From contig NZ_NJIG01000007.1 in NCBI RefSeq assembly GCF_002209535.1, forward strand, positions 1 through 64,000: DNA of 64,000 nucleotides. The letters run 5' to 3'. Positions 55,486 to 64,000 of this stretch are shown here, in pieces. The position numbers were made by a program, and so were the translations under genes. Every line of letters starts with the position of its first letter. Within the stretch, counting starts at the first letter, position 1. The notes beneath the pieces are model-generated. The model did no database searches. It worked only from the letters and a program-made list of their open reading frames with translations, and was not told the DNA's origin. Origin of the DNA: Achromobacter marplatensis (lineage in GTDB: Bacteria > Pseudomonadota > Gammaproteobacteria > Burkholderiales > Burkholderiaceae_B).

Positions 55486-57011
55486 GCGTTCAGCCCCATC
55501 GCGGACAGGCGCAGCCAGATGGTCTTGATCTGCTGGTATTGCGCCATGGCCTCCAAGCCCTTGTCGCGGGCGAGCGAACCTGAACGGCGGTAGCCGCCGA
55601 AAGGGGTCTTGATGTCGCCTTCCGTGAACCCGTTGACCGCGACCGTGCCGCACTCCAGGCGGCGCGCGAAGTACATGGCGCGATCCAGGTCGCGGGTGTA
55701 GACGGTGGCATGCAGGCCGTAGTCGGTGCCATTGGCGATCTGCAGCGCCTGGTCCATGCTGTCCACGGGCAATACACCCAGCACCGGTCCGAAGATCTCC
55801 TCGCGCGCGATGGTCATCTCGGGACGCAGGTCGGCGAAGACCGTGGGACCAAGGTAATGGCCCCGGCCGACCGGTGCGCCGCCGGCGTCCAGCACGCGGC
55901 GCGCGCCTTCCTCGACGCCCTTGGCCACATAGGACAGCACGCGGTTGCGCTGGCCCGCGGAAATCAGCGGCCCCATGTCGGTTGCCGGATTCAGGGGATC
56001 GCCGATCACGATCTGCTTGGTGCGGGCGATGATCTTCTCCACGTAGGCGTCCTGCCGCGACCGCGCCACCAGTTGGCGCATGTTGGCCGAGCAGTTCTGG
56101 CCGCCGTTCCAGAACGCGGCCATCACGGCATTGTCGATCAGATCTTCGGTCAGGTCCGCGTCATCGAGCACGATGAAGGGACTTTTTCCGCCCATCTCCA
56201 GGCCGACGGTCTTCAGGTTGCTGGACCCCGCGTATTGCAGGAACAGCCGGCCCACGTCCGTGGACCCGGTGAACGACACGGAATCGATGTCGGGATGCTG
56301 GCCGATCAGCCGCCCCGTCGTCTCGCCCGGCCCGGTCAGCACGTTCAGCACGCCCGCCGGTATCCCGGCTTCGATCGCCAGCGCGGCCAGCGACAACGCG
56401 GTCAGCGAGGTCTCTTCGGCCGGTTTGACGATGACGGAGCAACCGCTGGCCAGCGCCGGCGCCAGCTTCCACGTGGCCATCAGCAGGGGGAAGTTCCAGG
56501 GCAGCACGGCCGCCACGACGCCGATGGGTTCGCGCACGACCATCGCGCAGTCTTCCTGGCCGGTCGGCGCCACGTGGCCGTAGCTCTTGTCGACCAGTTC
56601 GCCGTACCACTGGAAGATGGCCGGGACTTCCTGCGTGATCTCGCGCAGGCAATCGCGGATGGGCTTGCCGCTTTCCAGGCTTTCCATGACCGCCAGCCTG
56701 ACCCCGTCGCGCCGGATCAGCGCCGCCAGCTTCAGCAGCGCTTCCTTGCGCTTTTCGGGCGCGCAGCGCGACCAGGCGCCGCTGCGGAACGACCAACGGG
56801 CGGCCGCGACCGCGCGGTCCACGTCCTTCTGGCCGCAATGCGCCAACGTGCTCAGCACGGCGCCGGTGGCGGGGTTGCTGGTCTCGATCAGGGCCCCGTT
56901 GTCGGACGCCGACCAGTCGCCGTCGATGAAAACGCGGTCGGGTAGGCGCAAGCCGGCGGCGACGCGCAGCAGTTCTGCATGGCTGGGGTTGGGCAGGGCG
57001 GTATCGGACAT
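55482..57011 (-). CDS. Aldehyde dehydrogenase, aminoaldehyde type
   Basis: This 509-residue enzyme has N173 (PWNFP), E272 (LEMGGKSP) and nucleophile C307 (GGQNCSANM). Motifs lean toward betaine- and aminobutyraldehyde dehydrogenases. It should convert the aldehyde made by the neighbouring amine oxidase into an acid. The ATG at 57011 follows GGAG by five bases; an ATG three bases before it is possible, while the frame reaching 57380 overlaps the oxidase gene and is rejected. It follows the DAO-type oxidase by 14 bases and is coupled to the ATPase gene after it. Confidence 0.9.
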   Translation of the reverse strand: MSDTALPNPSHAELLRVAAGLRLPDRVFIDGDWSASDNGALIETSNPATGAVLSTLAHCGQKDVDRAVAAARWSFRSGAWSRCAPEKRKEALLKLAALIRRDGVRLAVMESLESGKPIRDCLREITQEVPAIFQWYGELVDKSYGHVAPTGQEDCAMVVREPIGVVAAVLPWNFPLLMATWKLAPALASGCSVIVKPAEETSLTALSLAALAIEAGIPAGVLNVLTGPGETTGRLIGQHPDIDSVSFTGSTDVGRLFLQYAGSSNLKTVGLEMGGKSPFIVLDDADLTEDLIDNAVMAAFWNGGQNCSANMRQLVARSRQDAYVEKIIARTKQIVIGDPLNPATDMGPLISAGQRNRVLSYVAKGVEEGARRVLDAGGAPVGRGHYLGPTVFADLRPEMTIAREEIFGPVLGVLPVDSMDQALQIANGTDYGLHATVYTRDLDRAMYFARRLECGTVAVNGFTEGDIKTPFGGYRRSGSLARDKGLEAMAQYQQIKTIWLRLSAMGLNA

Positions 57012-57025
57012 CATTGCTCCGGGTA

Positions 57026-58381
57026 TCAGATGGCCGCGTAGGGGCGCGAGTACGCCCCCCGCAGGTAACGGTCGGCCGAGAACGGCGCCAGGTCGGTCTT
57101 GGGTTCGGCGCCGCGGGCCAGGGCGGCAAGCGTGCTTCCCACGGCGGGGCCCAGCCCGAAGCCGTGCCCGGAAAAGCCCGTGGCGATGATCAGGCCGCGG
57201 GCGGGCCAGGCCGCATCGATCACCGGCAAGGCGTCCGGCATCACATCGATGTTTCCTGCCCAGGACTTCACGATCTCGACGGGCGGCATGCCCGCGAACA
57301 GGTCCGCGAATCGCTTGCGGTTGTCGCGCACGCGATGCGTGTTGGGCGCAATGTCCGGATCGCGGGGCTTGATCGCCCAATCCGACTTCGGCACCGACAG
57401 CCGGGTATGCAGGTCATTGATGAAGGGTTTGCCCAGGCGGAACGAAAAACCCTTGCGGTTGCGGACCACTTCGCGCACGAAATACCGCGACGCGCGCAGG
57501 GAATCCAGCGTCAGGTCGATGTCCGTACCAGCATCGGTGGCGATGATGCAGGAACCATCGGGACGCTGGCGCAGGCCCAGCCCGTAGCCGACAAAACAAG
57601 GCAGGCCCATGGGAGGCAGGGGCGCAGTCAGCGATACCGTGCTGCGCACGACCTTTTGCGGCAATTGCACATCCAGGCCCTGCAACAGGCGGAAGGTTTG
57701 CGCGCCGGCCGCGCAGATGACGATGGGCGCGCGTACCGGGCCGTGCTCGGTCTGCACGCCGCGAATGCTGCCGCCCGCGACGTCCAGCGCGCTGACGCCG
57801 CAATCCTCCAGCACCACCGCGCCGGCGCCGACGGCCGCACGGGCGAACGCCAAGGTCGCCAGCGTGGGTTCGGCCTGCCCGTCCGATTCAGCGATGATGC
57901 CGCCTTCCGTGCGCGGCGACACCAGCGGAAACCTGGCCGCCACCTCGTCGGCGCTCAGCATCCGCGTGTCGCTGACGCGGCCGCCTGCCTCGGCCAGCCA
58001 TGCCTGGTAGGAACGGCGCTCGGCCTCGTCCGCACACAGGAACAGGCAACCGCTGCGCCGCCAGCCTGTCTCGTGGCCCAGCTCTGCCCGCAGTCCGGGC
58101 CACAGCGACAGGGCCTGGGCAGCCAAGGCAAGCTCAGCGGGATCGCGGTACAGCGAGCGCACGAACCCCCAATTGCGTCCCGACTGCTGCGAGGCGATCC
58201 GGTTTTTTTCCAGCAGCACCACTTTCAAGTTGGCGCGGGACAGATACCAGGCGGCGCTGCAGCCCATGATGCCGCCGCCGATGATGACGACATCGGCGCT
58301 CGCGGGCAGCGGCTCGGTCCTGTCCAGCAGGCGCGACACCGCGTCCGCCGGCGCATGGCGCAACAGGTTAAGCGGCGGCAT
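57026..58381 (-). CDS. FAD-dependent DAO-family oxidoreductase
   Basis: This flavoprotein of about 451 residues has the dinucleotide-binding GGGIMG at residues 35-40 and a later catalytic-domain TGFSGHGFGLGPAVG that closes on FAD. It matches the D-amino-acid oxidase, sarcosine oxidase and glycine oxidase group, which remove hydride from an amine to give an imine. The ATG at 58381 overlaps the end of the RidA-like gene. It lies before the aldehyde dehydrogenase, consistent with amine to aldehyde to acid. An alternative is an N-methyl-amino-acid oxidase. The substrate is unknown. Confidence 0.9.
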   Translation of the reverse strand: MPPLNLLRHAPADAVSRLLDRTEPLPASADVVIIGGGIMGCSAAWYLSRANLKVVLLEKNRIASQQSGRNWGFVRSLYRDPAELALAAQALSLWPGLRAELGHETGWRRSGCLFLCADEAERRSYQAWLAEAGGRVSDTRMLSADEVAARFPLVSPRTEGGIIAESDGQAEPTLATLAFARAAVGAGAVVLEDCGVSALDVAGGSIRGVQTEHGPVRAPIVICAAGAQTFRLLQGLDVQLPQKVVRSTVSLTAPLPPMGLPCFVGYGLGLRQRPDGSCIIATDAGTDIDLTLDSLRASRYFVREVVRNRKGFSFRLGKPFINDLHTRLSVPKSDWAIKPRDPDIAPNTHRVRDNRKRFADLFAGMPPVEIVKSWAGNIDVMPDALPVIDAAWPARGLIIATGFSGHGFGLGPAVGSTLAALARGAEPKTDLAPFSADRYLRGAYSRPYAAI

Positions 58382-58781
58382 CGACGATGGCGTCCATATC
58401 GATCTCGACCCGGATTGCGGGATCGAACAACCCCGCCTGCACGGTCGTGCACGCGGGATCCACTCCACGGAACGCTTCCGCGTACACATCCATGACGGCG
58501 TCGTAGTCTTCGGCCCGGGCGATATAGATGCGCACCCGCACCACATCGCGCAGCGACGCGCCCGCCTGCTGGAACGCCGACTGGGCGTTGCGGAAGATCT
58601 GCTCGGTCTGCGCGCGGGCGCCGTCGGCCAGCACGTCGGCGACATAGTCGTAGCCCGTCGTCCCGGACAGGCGGACGTGGCCATTCAGCGCGACGGCGCG
58701 CGCATAGCTGTAAGTGCGTTCATACTCGCTACCCGAGTAGATGGCTTGCCGGCCGCCGCGTTGGCGCGTGTTGTCGTTCAT
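58368..58781 (-). CDS. RidA (YjgF/UK114) family imine deaminase
   Basis: This protein of about 137 residues has the RidA fold, with LSGTTGYDY in the early half, an arginine in VVRVRIYIARAEDY near residue 100 and the PACTTVQAGLF block at the end. RidA enzymes hydrolyse reactive imines or enamines. This fits a pathway in which two FAD oxidases make imines. Start codons at 58781, 58793 and 58808 are all possible. It is the first gene of the operon and overlaps the DAO-type oxidase gene by 14 bases. Confidence 0.85.
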   Translation of the reverse strand: MNDNTRQRGGRQAIYSGSEYERTYSYARAVALNGHVRLSGTTGYDYVADVLADGARAQTEQIFRNAQSAFQQAGASLRDVVRVRIYIARAEDYDAVMDVYAEAFRGVDPACTTVQAGLFDPAIRVEIDMDAIVDAAA

Positions 58782-59122
58782 GTCGGTTTTCATCCAGGAG
58801 TGCTTCATTGGCAGGCAGGATCGCGCAAAAGGCACGGCCCCGTCGATGTCAAAAAATCGAGGGCTGGATGCAATTAATAGAACGACTGATGGCCAGCGGT
58901 CGGGTGCGTCACAAGGAATTCCTCGCGGCCGATCATGGTTTTCCCGTAGCGCATTTCGCCGCGCCCAAGCGAACTCCGACACGGTGCAGATTATTGCGGT
59001 TTCGATTCCATTTATTCGACTCGACACTGCCGAACGCGTTGGGATTCAATCGGGTCATTCCGGGAACAGCCCGGCGCCGCGTCACAGAACCGGCGGCCTT
59101 CCAGATGACAGGGGAACACAGG
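58782..59122. other. 341-base divergent control region
   Basis: This stretch separates the RidA operon from the DauA-like gene. It should hold both promoters. I see no confident sigma-54 box, no clear palindrome and no repeat. Frames in it are extensions of the flanking genes and are not supported by ribosome-binding sites. Confidence 0.5.
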
Positions 59123-60256
59123 ATGCACGTGGATTTTGCAATCGTCGGCGGCGGAATTTCAGGCGCGGCGGCCGCCTACTTTCTTTCCCAGGCCGGAAAA
59201 GTGGCGTTGATCGAACAAGAGCCGCATTTCGGATTCCATAGCTCGGGCCGCACGGCGGGCCAGTTCACCGTCGGCATTTCCGCCGACCAGATGCGCGCCA
59301 TGGCTGCGGCCAGCCGGGCGTTCTTCCAGGCGCCGCCGGCGGGTTTCGCCGAACTGCCCCTGATCGAGCAGCGCGGCAGCCTGACGCTCGGCCGCCATAG
59401 CCAGAAGGCCGTGCTGGACAAGCTGCACGAACGCATCGGGCAAGCGGGCGGCGCCGCCGAATGGGTGGATCGCGAACAGGCCATGGCCCTGTTCCCCGCG
59501 CTGCTGGCCGACAAATTCGACCTGGGCGTCCACGAGACCGACGCCCAGGACATCGACGTCAACACCTTGCTTCAGGCCTACCTCAAGGGCGCCAAGCGAA
59601 ACGGCGTGGTGCTGGCGACAAATACGCCAGTGCTGGCCATCGAACGGCAGGAAGGCAAATGGCGCATCCGCACCCAGGACGAGGACTACACCGCCAGCGT
59701 GATGGTCAACGCCTCGGGCGGCTGGGCCGACGCCGTCGCCCACATGGCGGGCGTGGCGCCCATCGGCATCACGCCGTACAAGCGCACCGCCTTCACCTTC
59801 CCGTTGCTGCCAGGCGCCGAAGGCGCCCGCTGGCCGCATGTGTGCAATGCGGATTACCAGTGGTATGTGAAACCGGAACATGGTTGCTTCATGGGTTCGC
59901 CCGCCGATGCGCAGCCGGTTGCGCCCGGCGAGGTTTATCCGGACGAGCTGGATGTGGCCCAGGGTATCTACAACATCGAACAGGAAACGACGTTGCGAGT
60001 TCCGCGGCCCATCAGTGTCTGGGCCGGCGTGCGCAGCTACGTGCGTGACCGCAATCCGGTCTGCGGCGCGCGCAGCGACAGCCCCGATTTCATCTGGTAC
60101 GCGGCGCTGGGCGGCTGCGGCGTGCTGACCTCGCCCGCGATGGGGCAGGCCGTGGCGGCATTGGCCCAGCGCAAGGCGCTGCCCGATGCGTTGCGCGCGC
60201 AGGGCTTGACGCCCGAGGCCTTGTCGCCAGACCGCGCCACGCTCAGATCCGCCTGA
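59123..60256 (+). CDS. DauA-like FAD D-amino-acid dehydrogenase
   Basis: This 377-residue FAD oxidoreductase has G9-G-G-I-S-G14 at the start and FGFHSSGRTAGQF near residues 37-49, which matches D-arginine dehydrogenase (DauA) and related D-amino-acid dehydrogenases. The late RSYVRDRNPVCGARSD block and ALGGCGVLTSPAMG close the FAD site. AGGGG lies before the ATG at 59123. It is divergent from the RidA operon and precedes the binding protein, so it is the first enzyme of the plus-strand arm. It makes an imino acid that RidA may hydrolyse. Confidence 0.88.
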   Translation: MHVDFAIVGGGISGAAAAYFLSQAGKVALIEQEPHFGFHSSGRTAGQFTVGISADQMRAMAAASRAFFQAPPAGFAELPLIEQRGSLTLGRHSQKAVLDKLHERIGQAGGAAEWVDREQAMALFPALLADKFDLGVHETDAQDIDVNTLLQAYLKGAKRNGVVLATNTPVLAIERQEGKWRIRTQDEDYTASVMVNASGGWADAVAHMAGVAPIGITPYKRTAFTFPLLPGAEGARWPHVCNADYQWYVKPEHGCFMGSPADAQPVAPGEVYPDELDVAQGIYNIEQETTLRVPRPISVWAGVRSYVRDRNPVCGARSDSPDFIWYAALGGCGVLTSPAMGQAVAALAQRKALPDALRAQGLTPEALSPDRATLRSA

Positions 60257-60303
60257 TTGCCGCAACGAACAAGCAAGCAAACCATAACGGGGAAACGGAC
60301 GCC

Positions 60304-61947
60304 ATGATCCACCATAAGCTCTCCAAACGGGATTTCCTGAAACTGTCGGCCACCGCCGGCACGCTGCTGGTCGCGCCAGCGTGGGCGCAACCGGCGCCGA
60401 CGCCGCCCGCCGCCCCGCGCGGCCAGGTGATCGCCGGCATTTCGCAGGAACCCACGGTATTCAACCCGCTGATGCCGGGCAGCGAAGTCGACCAGGGCGT
60501 CTGGTGGCAACTGTTCAGCACCCTGTGGTTCATCGACGCGCAGGGCAATACCGTGGCGGACCTGGCGCGCGAGGTGCCGTCGGTCGCCAATGGCGGGCTG
60601 TCGGCGGACGGCCTGACCTGGAAGGTGAAGCTGAAGACGAACGCCACGTGGCACGACGGCAAGCCGTTCACGGCGCGCGACGTCAAGTACACGCTGGAAC
60701 TGATCAACAACCCGGCGTTCCGGGCCCGCAACCGCGTGGGCCATGCGCTGGTGCGCGACATCACCGTGGTGGCGGACGACGAGATCCACTGGCGCATGGA
60801 AAGCAGCTTCACGCCCTACATGTCGGTGCTGTCCCAGACCTTCATGGTCCCCGAGCACCTGCTTGCCACGGCCGCCGACCCCAACACCGCGCCCTACAAC
60901 CAGGCCCCGGTCGGGACCGGCCCCTTCCGCTGGGGCGCCCGCCGCGCCGGCGACCACATCCAGCTGGAACGCAACCCGGCCTACCACGGCCAGGGCCCCT
61001 ATCTGCTGCGCGTCATCTTCAAGTACATCCCCGACCAGACCATGCTGTACACGCAGTTCCGCAGCGGTCAGATCGATTACCTGGGGCTGTCGGGCATCCA
61101 GCCCAGTTTCGAGCAGGAAGCCGCCAAGCTGCGCGGTGCGCGCATCATGCCCGTGCCCACCCCCTTTATCGAACACGTGGCGCTGAACCTGGGTTTCGCC
61201 CCCTTCGCAGACAAGTCCGTGCGCGAAGCGTTGTATCTGGGCATGAACAAGGAAGCCCGCATCCAGGCCATCTATCAGGGCCGTCCGCTACCGACCGAGT
61301 CTTATGTCCCCAAAGGCCATTGGGCGTACAACGATGCGCTGCCGGCGCACCGGTATGACCCGCAGGCCGCGCGCGCCCTGCTGGACGCGGCGGGTTGGGT
61401 GCCGGGCAGCGACGGCATACGCGTGAAGAACGGCCAGCGCCTGGCGTTCTCCAATTCCACGACGGCGGGCGCGCAAGCGCGCGAGCAGTCCCAGCAGCTG
61501 TTGATGCAGGACTGGCGGCAGATTGGGGTGGAGATGACCATCGAGAACATGCCGGCGGCCGTCATCTGGGGCAATTTCTGGCAGAAGTCGCAATACCAGT
61601 CGGTGATGGTGGCCTCCAACTTCCTCCAGGGCAGCGACCCCGACGTGACCGCGCGTTTTTCCAGCGCGTCGATTCCCGCCAAGGGCGGCAGCGGCCTGAA
61701 TACCTACCAGTACCAGAACCCCGAAATGGATCAGCTTCTGGTGCAGGGCACCCGGGAATTCAACCTGGATGAGCGCAAGCGCATCTATCATCGGATCCAG
61801 GAAATCGTCCGAACCGACCTGGTGCTGTTGCCCGTGTCCCAGACCGTCATCATCGAAGCCGTGAAGGAAAAGCTCGTCGGCTACGAAAACAACATCAACA
61901 GCTCGTCCAACTGCTGGAACATGCGCAGTTGGTATTGGGCAAGCTGA
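60304..61947 (+). CDS. ABC transporter substrate-binding protein, dipeptide family 5
   Basis: This 547-residue exported binding protein has a leader with SKRDFLKLSATAG, a Tat-like pair, ending near residue 29 (APAWA). Family motifs include EPTVFNPLMPG, TWHDGKPFTARDV and PVGTGPFRWGARR. It should capture the amine or D-amino-acid compound used by the neighbouring oxidases. It follows the DauA-like gene by 47 bases and precedes both permeases. No ATPase follows; the one at 53674-55485 is the likely partner. Confidence 0.92.
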   Translation: MIHHKLSKRDFLKLSATAGTLLVAPAWAQPAPTPPAAPRGQVIAGISQEPTVFNPLMPGSEVDQGVWWQLFSTLWFIDAQGNTVADLAREVPSVANGGLSADGLTWKVKLKTNATWHDGKPFTARDVKYTLELINNPAFRARNRVGHALVRDITVVADDEIHWRMESSFTPYMSVLSQTFMVPEHLLATAADPNTAPYNQAPVGTGPFRWGARRAGDHIQLERNPAYHGQGPYLLRVIFKYIPDQTMLYTQFRSGQIDYLGLSGIQPSFEQEAAKLRGARIMPVPTPFIEHVALNLGFAPFADKSVREALYLGMNKEARIQAIYQGRPLPTESYVPKGHWAYNDALPAHRYDPQAARALLDAAGWVPGSDGIRVKNGQRLAFSNSTTAGAQAREQSQQLLMQDWRQIGVEMTIENMPAAVIWGNFWQKSQYQSVMVASNFLQGSDPDVTARFSSASIPAKGGSGLNTYQYQNPEMDQLLVQGTREFNLDERKRIYHRIQEIVRTDLVLLPVSQTVIIEAVKEKLVGYENNINSSSNCWNMRSWYWAS

Positions 61948-61964
61948 CGGGCCGGAGCCTCCTG

Positions 61965-62915
61965 ATGACCCAGTATCTGCTCAAGCGCGGCGGCCAGTCC
62001 CTGGTGCTGCTGTTGCTGGTTTCCCTGATCGGATTCGGCATCCTCTACCTGTCGCCGGGCGGCCCGCTGTCCCAGCTGGCGCAGTCGTCGAACATGGCGC
62101 AAGAGGATATCGACCGCTTGACCCGCAGCATGGGCCTGGACCGCCCGTTCCTCATCCAATACGGAGACTGGCTACTGCGCATGGTGCGCGGTGACTGGGG
62201 CGCATCCTACCGTGACGGCATCGGCGTGCTGGCCACCATCGGTTCGCATATCGGGGCGACCTTGTCGCTGATGGCCGTGTCCACCGTCATCGCCGCGCTG
62301 CTGGGCGGCATGATCGGCATCTGGGGCGCGGTCCGCCGGCATTCGCTGATGGACGCGCTGTCGTCGGTGGGCGCGATGATCGCGCTGTCCATCCCGACCT
62401 TCTGGTTCGGGCTGATGGCGATCTACCTGTTCTCCATCAAGCTGGGCTGGCTGCCCGCGGGCAACCAGCAGACGTTCGGCGACGGCTCGTTCCTGGATCT
62501 GGCGCACCACATGATCGCGCCGGTCATGGTGCTGGCGCTGGTCGAGACCGCGGTGTGGGCGCGCTTCATGCGGTCGTCCATGATCGAGACCCTGGAGCAG
62601 GACTACATCCGCACCGCGCGCGCCAAGGGCGCGGGCGGGCGCGCCATCATCCTGTCGCATGCGCTGCGCAATGCGCTGCTGCCCATGATCACCCTCGTGG
62701 GCCTGCAGTTCCCGACCTTGCTGGGCGGCGCGCTGATCACCGAGACGGTCTTCAGCTGGCCCGGCATGGGCCGCTTGTTCTTCGATTCGCTGGAGTACCG
62801 CGACTACCCCGTAGTCATGGGCATTCTGATGCTGTCCGCCATCATGGTGATGCTGGGCTCGCTGTTGGCCGATGTGCTGTACGCCATCGCCGATCCTCGT
62901 ATTCGGATGGACTGA
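61965..62915 (+). CDS. ABC transporter permease, DppB type
   Basis: This 316-residue permease starts at the ATG at 61965, seven bases after GGAG; an upstream in-frame start overlaps the binding protein gene. It has the N-terminal helix, the periplasmic loop (GLDRPFLIQYGDWLLRMVRG) and the EAA loop RTARAKGAGGRAIILSHALR. The end DVLYAIADPRIRMD is typical for DppB. It forms the channel with the following DppC-type subunit. Confidence 0.92.
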   Translation: MTQYLLKRGGQSLVLLLLVSLIGFGILYLSPGGPLSQLAQSSNMAQEDIDRLTRSMGLDRPFLIQYGDWLLRMVRGDWGASYRDGIGVLATIGSHIGATLSLMAVSTVIAALLGGMIGIWGAVRRHSLMDALSSVGAMIALSIPTFWFGLMAIYLFSIKLGWLPAGNQQTFGDGSFLDLAHHMIAPVMVLALVETAVWARFMRSSMIETLEQDYIRTARAKGAGGRAIILSHALRNALLPMITLVGLQFPTLLGGALITETVFSWPGMGRLFFDSLEYRDYPVVMGILMLSAIMVMLGSLLADVLYAIADPRIRMD

Positions 62916-62917
62916 GC

Positions 62918-63814
62918 ATGATGAAAGCTCCTGGAATCTCTGATCCGGCCACGGCCGCCGGTCCGTACTGTCCGCCCGGCCCGCTGCGTGCCGGCTGGCG
63001 CCGCCTGACCCGCAACAAGCTGGCGACCGCCGGCGTCGTGACCATCGCGCTGATGGTGCTTCTGTGCTTTGCGGGGCCGCTGGTCTTGCGCCTGGACGCC
63101 AGCTATATCGACGTGCTGAACCGTTTTGCGCCCCCGCTGACCGGCGGCCACCTGCTGGGCACGGACGAACTGGGCCGCGACGTGCTGGCCCGTCTGATGG
63201 CCGGCGGGCGGATTTCGCTGACGATCGGTTTCGCAGCGATGCTGATATCGGTAGTGATCGGCACCATCGTGGGCATGATCGCCGGCTACCGGCGCGGCTT
63301 CGTGGGCGCCCTGCTGATGCGCTTCGTCGACGCCATGCTGGCGTTCCCGACCATCTTCCTGATCCTGGCCCTGGCCATGCTGGTCAAGCCGGGCATCGTG
63401 TCGACCACCATCCTGATCTCGGCCACCTGCTGGATGGAAGTCGCGCGCCTGGTCGAAGGCCAGTACCGGTCGCTGCGCAACACCGAGTATGTCGCAGCGG
63501 CGCGGACGGCCGGCGCCTCCGGGCTGCGCATCATGGTCGTCGAACTGCTGCCCAACGCCATGGGGCCCATCATCATCGTCGCCACGCTGAACGTGGCCCG
63601 CGCCATCCTGCTTGAATCCTATGTCAGCTACCTGGGCTACGGCATCCAGCCGCCGGTGGCCAGCCTGGGCAATATGCTGAACAACGCGCAGATCTACCTG
63701 ACGTCTGCGCCGTGGCTGGCCATCGTGCCCGGCGTCGCCATTGCGCTGACCGTGACCAGCGTGAATTTCATCGGCGAAGGGCTGCGCAATATACTCGAGC
63801 CGCGCAGCCAGTGA
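62918..63814 (+). CDS. ABC transporter permease, DppC type
   Basis: This 298-residue permease starts at one of two adjacent ATGs, 62918 or 62921; earlier frames inside the previous gene are rejected. It has the LLGTDELGRDVLARLMAGGR motif of DppC subunits and the EAA loop AAARTAGASGLRIMVVELLP. About six membrane helices are visible. It closes the plus-strand arm of the module. A LysR gene follows 73 bases later. Confidence 0.92.
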   Translation: MMKAPGISDPATAAGPYCPPGPLRAGWRRLTRNKLATAGVVTIALMVLLCFAGPLVLRLDASYIDVLNRFAPPLTGGHLLGTDELGRDVLARLMAGGRISLTIGFAAMLISVVIGTIVGMIAGYRRGFVGALLMRFVDAMLAFPTIFLILALAMLVKPGIVSTTILISATCWMEVARLVEGQYRSLRNTEYVAAARTAGASGLRIMVVELLPNAMGPIIIVATLNVARAILLESYVSYLGYGIQPPVASLGNMLNNAQIYLTSAPWLAIVPGVAIALTVTSVNFIGEGLRNILEPRSQ

Positions 63815-63887
63815 ATGATCCCGCCGGCGCGCCCGCCGGTGCCCCTTGATCCGAGCCGAGCCTAACCCCAACGCCCTGGAGAACGGG

Positions 63888-64000
63888 ATGCAACGACGCC
63901 TGCCCTCGCTGAACGCGCTACGCTGCTTTGAAGTCGTGGCGGCCCACACCAGCGTCAAGAAGGCCGCGCAGATCCTGAACGTCAGCGAAAGCGCGGTCAG
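63888..64000 (+). CDS. LysR-family regulator, N-terminus only (cut by window end)
   Basis: The ATG at 63888 is followed by 37 codons with the LysR helix-turn-helix opening: LRCFEVVAAHTSVKKAAQIL, then NVSESAV. This pattern is close to GcvA-type LysR proteins. The gene runs past the window edge. Its place directly after the transporter makes it a candidate regulator of the amine module. Confidence 0.8.
   Translation, partial: MQRRLPSLNALRCFEVVAAHTSVKKAAQILNVSESAV

Noticed and set aside
53611..55593. 660-residue plus-strand frame opposite the double ATPase
   Set aside because: The opposite strand has both Walker motifs and signatures. This frame shows none and is low complexity.

Overview
The window is about 64 kb of GC-rich chromosome with the gene style of a beta-proteobacterium of the Alcaligenaceae, most like Achromobacter or Bordetella. 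This rests on gene content recognised by eye: a Bug-type tricarboxylate-binding protein beside an M20 hydrolase, a Gcr 'site-specific recombinase' family protein, many dipeptide-type ABC importers, hut and frm loci. No database search was made. I see no rRNA, tRNA, CRISPR array, phage or insertion sequence. The whole window reads as a string of regulated catabolic and uptake modules.

Region 1 (286-10501) is an organosulfur-style locus. A minus-strand operon has two SfnB-like flavin oxidoreductases and an NtaA/DszA-type FMN monooxygenase. Divergent to it are a ferritin-like di-iron protein and a complete dipeptide-type ABC importer. A UspA gene follows. Region 2 (11090-19436) is the most interesting part. 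It holds a heme-oxygenase-fold di-iron oxidase (HDO) with two private 2Fe-2S ferredoxins and an unknown 108-residue protein. With them lie a ferredoxin-reductase-type flavoprotein, a GlcG-like protein, an aldehyde dehydrogenase, two membrane transporters and a GntR/FCD regulator. An exact 13-base motif precedes both the aldehyde dehydrogenase operon and the oxidase operon, a near copy lies on the regulator's own start, and the same GTATAC core precedes the transporters, so I read the block as one regulon.

Region 3 (19583-25612) has a small orphan gene, a DUF2809 membrane protein and a 740-base cytosine-rich gap. The gap contains a ladder of DnaA-box-like words and a long inverted repeat around a hairpin element that also occurs at the start of the window. 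An MFS exporter with a soluble tail and the Gcr-family membrane protein follow. Region 4 (24875-32125) has a phosphoribosyltransferase, an M20 amidohydrolase and a Bug-type binding protein opposite a LysR regulator, then a DHA2 exporter and a chemoreceptor.

Region 5 (32132-42169) is the histidine utilisation locus: hutC, hutD, hutU, a urocanate-type permease, hutH, a histidine-type permease, hutI and a nitrilase-family hydrolase, with a perfect HutC operator before hutU. No hutF or hutG is present. Next is a formaldehyde detoxification unit (frmR, frmA), then a secreted 5'-nucleotidase, a small membrane protein whose ribosome-binding site lies in a 22-bp hairpin, and two lipopolysaccharide-type genes.

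Region 6 (48955-53642) has an amino acid permease with a PhyH dioxygenase, a DUF697-like GTPase and a class C beta-lactamase-fold hydrolase. Region 7 (53674-63814) is an amine or D-amino-acid catabolic module. RidA, a DAO-type oxidase, an aldehyde dehydrogenase and a fused ABC ATPase run one way. A DauA-like oxidase, a binding protein and two permeases run the other way, so one transporter is split over both arms. The start of a LysR gene closes the window.
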